Source of the DNA: Clostridia bacterium
GTDB taxonomy: Bacteria > Bacillota > Clostridia > Oscillospirales > Acutalibacteraceae
DNA: 47,293 nt
Assembly: GCA_017429345.1 (NCBI GenBank)
Contig: JAFRPB010000034.1
Location: 1-47,293 of the forward strand
Direction of reading: 5' to 3'
Made by a program: the position numbers and the translations under genes. The notes beneath the pieces are model-generated. The model saw only the letters and a program-made list of their open reading frames with translations. It ran no database searches and was not told the origin of the DNA. This document shows positions 46,585-47,293 of this stretch, one piece after another (position 1 is the stretch's first letter; each line of letters starts with the position of its first letter).

Positions 46585-46831
46585 ACTTTGCCTTCATTTC
46601 CGATAAAACGTTCTCACCGGGGCGCAATCTTCCGTTTTCGGCATCGCCGAGCCCGACGGCAAGCGCCGCCGCTTCCTGCATCTGCCGCATGGTACGTTCA
46701 TAGTATTCGATATCCATCACCACAAGACGACCGTATCCGTTCTTGGTTACGAATACCGGCCCGTTCTCCTTGGCGCACAGCGCTTCGATCCGAACGGTAT
46801 CCTTTAAATCTCTTATCGGTACTATTTGCAT
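46574..46831 (-). CDS. Phd/YefM-family antitoxin
   Basis: An 85-residue antitoxin. The N-terminal Phd/YefM DNA-binding part reads 'IVPIRDLKDTVRIEALCAKENGPVFVTKNGYGRLVVMDIEYYE', and the C-terminal half is a helix that should wrap the toxin. AAAGGGTG precedes the ATG. An inverted repeat AATCAC/GTGATT sits over the leader and ribosome site, consistent with autoregulation by the antitoxin or toxin-antitoxin complex. Confidence 0.92.
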   Translation of the reverse strand: MQIVPIRDLKDTVRIEALCAKENGPVFVTKNGYGRLVVMDIEYYERTMRQMQEAAALAVGLGDAENGRLRPGENVLSEMKAKYGG

Positions 46832-46833
46832 AC

Positions 46834-46852
46834 AATCACCCTTTCTGTGATT
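46834..46852. promoter_or_regulatory. Inverted repeat operator of the toxin-antitoxin operon
   Basis: AATCAC and GTGATT arms around seven bases, between the -10 and the antitoxin ATG and covering the ribosome site. Confidence 0.6.
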
Positions 46853-46854
46853 AA

Positions 46855-46883
46855 ATTATATACCAGATTAGGCCACATGTCAA
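46855..46883 (-). promoter_or_regulatory. Consensus promoter of the toxin-antitoxin operon
   Basis: On the minus strand TTGACA (46878-46883), 17-base spacer, TATAAT (46855-46860): both hexamers are perfect consensus, the strongest promoter in the window. Confidence 0.9.
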
Positions 46884-46925
46884 CTCTTTTTCAGTATATC
46901 GATTCCTGTGGAAAATATTCTTATA

Positions 46926-46958
46926 TTGTTATCATTTTGATATCAACACCGATAACAA
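46926..46958. other. Nested palindromes upstream of the attenuator
   Basis: TTGTTATC (46926-46933) and GATAACAA (46951-46958) are complementary arms. Between them is a perfect TTGATATCAA (46937-46946). The stretch lies between the divergent toxin-antitoxin promoter and the rightward leader promoter, with no U tract, so it looks more like a binding site than a terminator. Confidence 0.4.
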
Positions 46959-46992
46959 AAACAGCAGACACTCCGAAAGTGCTATCTTTGTA

Positions 46993-47021
46993 TTGATTTA
47001 TTCCGAAATCTATGGTAAACT
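46993..47021 (+). promoter_or_regulatory. Promoter of the attenuated leader
   Basis: TTGATT (46993-46998), 17-base spacer and TAAACT (47016-47021), giving a start about 30 bases before the leader peptide. Confidence 0.7.
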
Positions 47022-47056
47022 ATTTTCATATTTCAGAAGAGAGCGAAGTGGACAAA

Positions 47057-47107
47057 ATGACGAAAACCATGAACCTTTTATACGACGCCGTTTTGTCTGC
47101 CCGGTAG
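47057..47107 (+). CDS. Leader peptide of a transcription attenuator
   Basis: A 16-codon frame, MTKTMNLLYDAVLSAR then TAG, preceded by GAAGTGGA. Its last nine codons (from about 47081) cover the RNA segment that can pair with 47119-47141. Translation through these codons would prevent that pairing and favour the downstream terminator. Stalling early would allow it. Small leader peptides of this kind are known in front of ribosome-targeting antibiotic-resistance genes and amino-acid operons. The peptide has no run of one amino acid, which argues against amino-acid sensing. Confidence 0.6.
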   Translation: MTKTMNLLYDAVLSAR

Positions 47108-47141
47108 ATTTATATATAGCAGACGATTTCGGCTTCGTATA
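47079..47141 (+). promoter_or_regulatory. Antiterminator helix of the attenuator
   Basis: 47079-47100 and 47119-47141 can form a long interrupted helix: GTCTGC with GCAGAC, GCCG with CGGC, and TATACGA with TCGTATA, with small internal mismatches. Its right half (47130-47138) is the left arm of the terminator, so the two structures exclude each other. Confidence 0.7.
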
Positions 47142-47157
47142 AACGGAGCCGTTTTTT
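47130..47157 (+). terminator. Attenuator terminator
   Basis: CGGCTTCGT, loop ATAA, ACGGAGCCG: a 9-bp stem with one wobble, then TTTTTT (47152-47157). It stops transcription before the truncated gene at the edge unless the antiterminator forms. Confidence 0.85.
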
Positions 47158-47181
47158 CTATTAAAGGAGAGCAAAAGAAAT

Positions 47182-47293
47182 ATGATCGTCTGCACAAATC
47201 ATGGATTAATGCCACTGAACCATATACAGAAGCGCAGGATCATTCGCAGGCCGTGGGAACAGTGTCAAAGCACAAAAAGACGAAGATGTGAAA
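47182..47293 (+). CDS. Possible start of the attenuator-controlled gene, cut by the window edge
   Basis: AAAGGAG (47163-47169) is followed 12 bases later by an ATG whose frame is open to the window end (37 codons, MIVCTNHGLMPLNHIQK...). The composition is odd, rich in Arg and Lys with no recognisable domain. A second frame, starting without a clear initiation codon, reads KKYDRLHKSWINATEPYTEAQDHSQ... and stops at 47289. It looks more protein-like, so a frameshift or an unusual start is possible. I do not recognise either product. Confidence 0.35.
   Translation, partial: MIVCTNHGLMPLNHIQKRRIIRRPWEQCQSTKRRRCE

Overview
This 47.3-kb window looks like chromosome of a fairly GC-rich member of the class Clostridia, probably an anaerobic glycan-degrading (gut-type) bacterium. 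The evidence is gene order and content. A yabP-yabQ-divIC-yabR block is typical of endospore-forming Firmicutes. The order rplS-lepB-ylqF-rnhB-yraN is Firmicutes-like. There is a nupNOPQ-type nucleoside importer, recA-recX-rimO, a Gram-positive-type LexA box, and strong Shine-Dalgarno sites throughout. UGA is used as a normal stop at many genes. I saw no rRNA, tRNA, insertion sequence, prophage or CRISPR array.

Left third (0.2-24 kb): mainly housekeeping. On the minus strand are rplS, lepB, rbgA (ylqF), rnhB, yraN and a YczE-like membrane protein, then a 1,862-residue secreted multidomain protein (DUF6273-like head, beta-propeller-like and CARDB-like middle, four fibronectin-III-like repeats). 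An orphan MazF-type toxin follows, then a small lipoprotein and the NAD(P)H-hydrate repair enzyme Nnr, and a four-gene nucleoside ABC import operon. Next come the sporulation and division genes yabP, yabQ, divIC and yabR, and rpmB, which is divergent from recA-recX-rimO.

Middle (24.4-44.1 kb): a carbohydrate-active island made of five transcription units. It encodes two SGNH hydrolases, an alpha/beta hydrolase, a putative glycoside hydrolase of the GHL type, two GH29-type fucosidase-like proteins, a GH36-like alpha-galactosidase, a GH2 enzyme, an acetylxylan-esterase-like hydrolase and a 686-residue putative glycosidase I cannot assign. An XRE-TPR regulator, a lipoprotein tyrosine phosphatase, a YdcF protein, a methyltransferase and an ArsC-like protein are mixed in. 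Most of the enzymes have no signal peptide, so they probably act on imported oligosaccharides. No sugar transporter is present in the window. One pair of genes (secreted SGNH hydrolase and GHL glycosidase) lies in one reading frame split by a single TGA.

Right end (44.3-47.3 kb): a secreted propeller-like protein, an anchored metallophosphoesterase, a Phd/YefM-RelE/ParE toxin-antitoxin pair with a consensus promoter, and at the very edge a promoter, a 16-codon leader peptide and mutually exclusive hairpins ending in an intrinsic terminator. This is a textbook attenuator in front of a gene cut off by the window.

The non-coding DNA is unusual. Arrays of 7-bp units with different consensus words begin at, or a few bases after, the 3' ends of several unrelated genes. 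A second family of 8-bp TCACGA units and a pair of matched small hairpins occur in other gaps.
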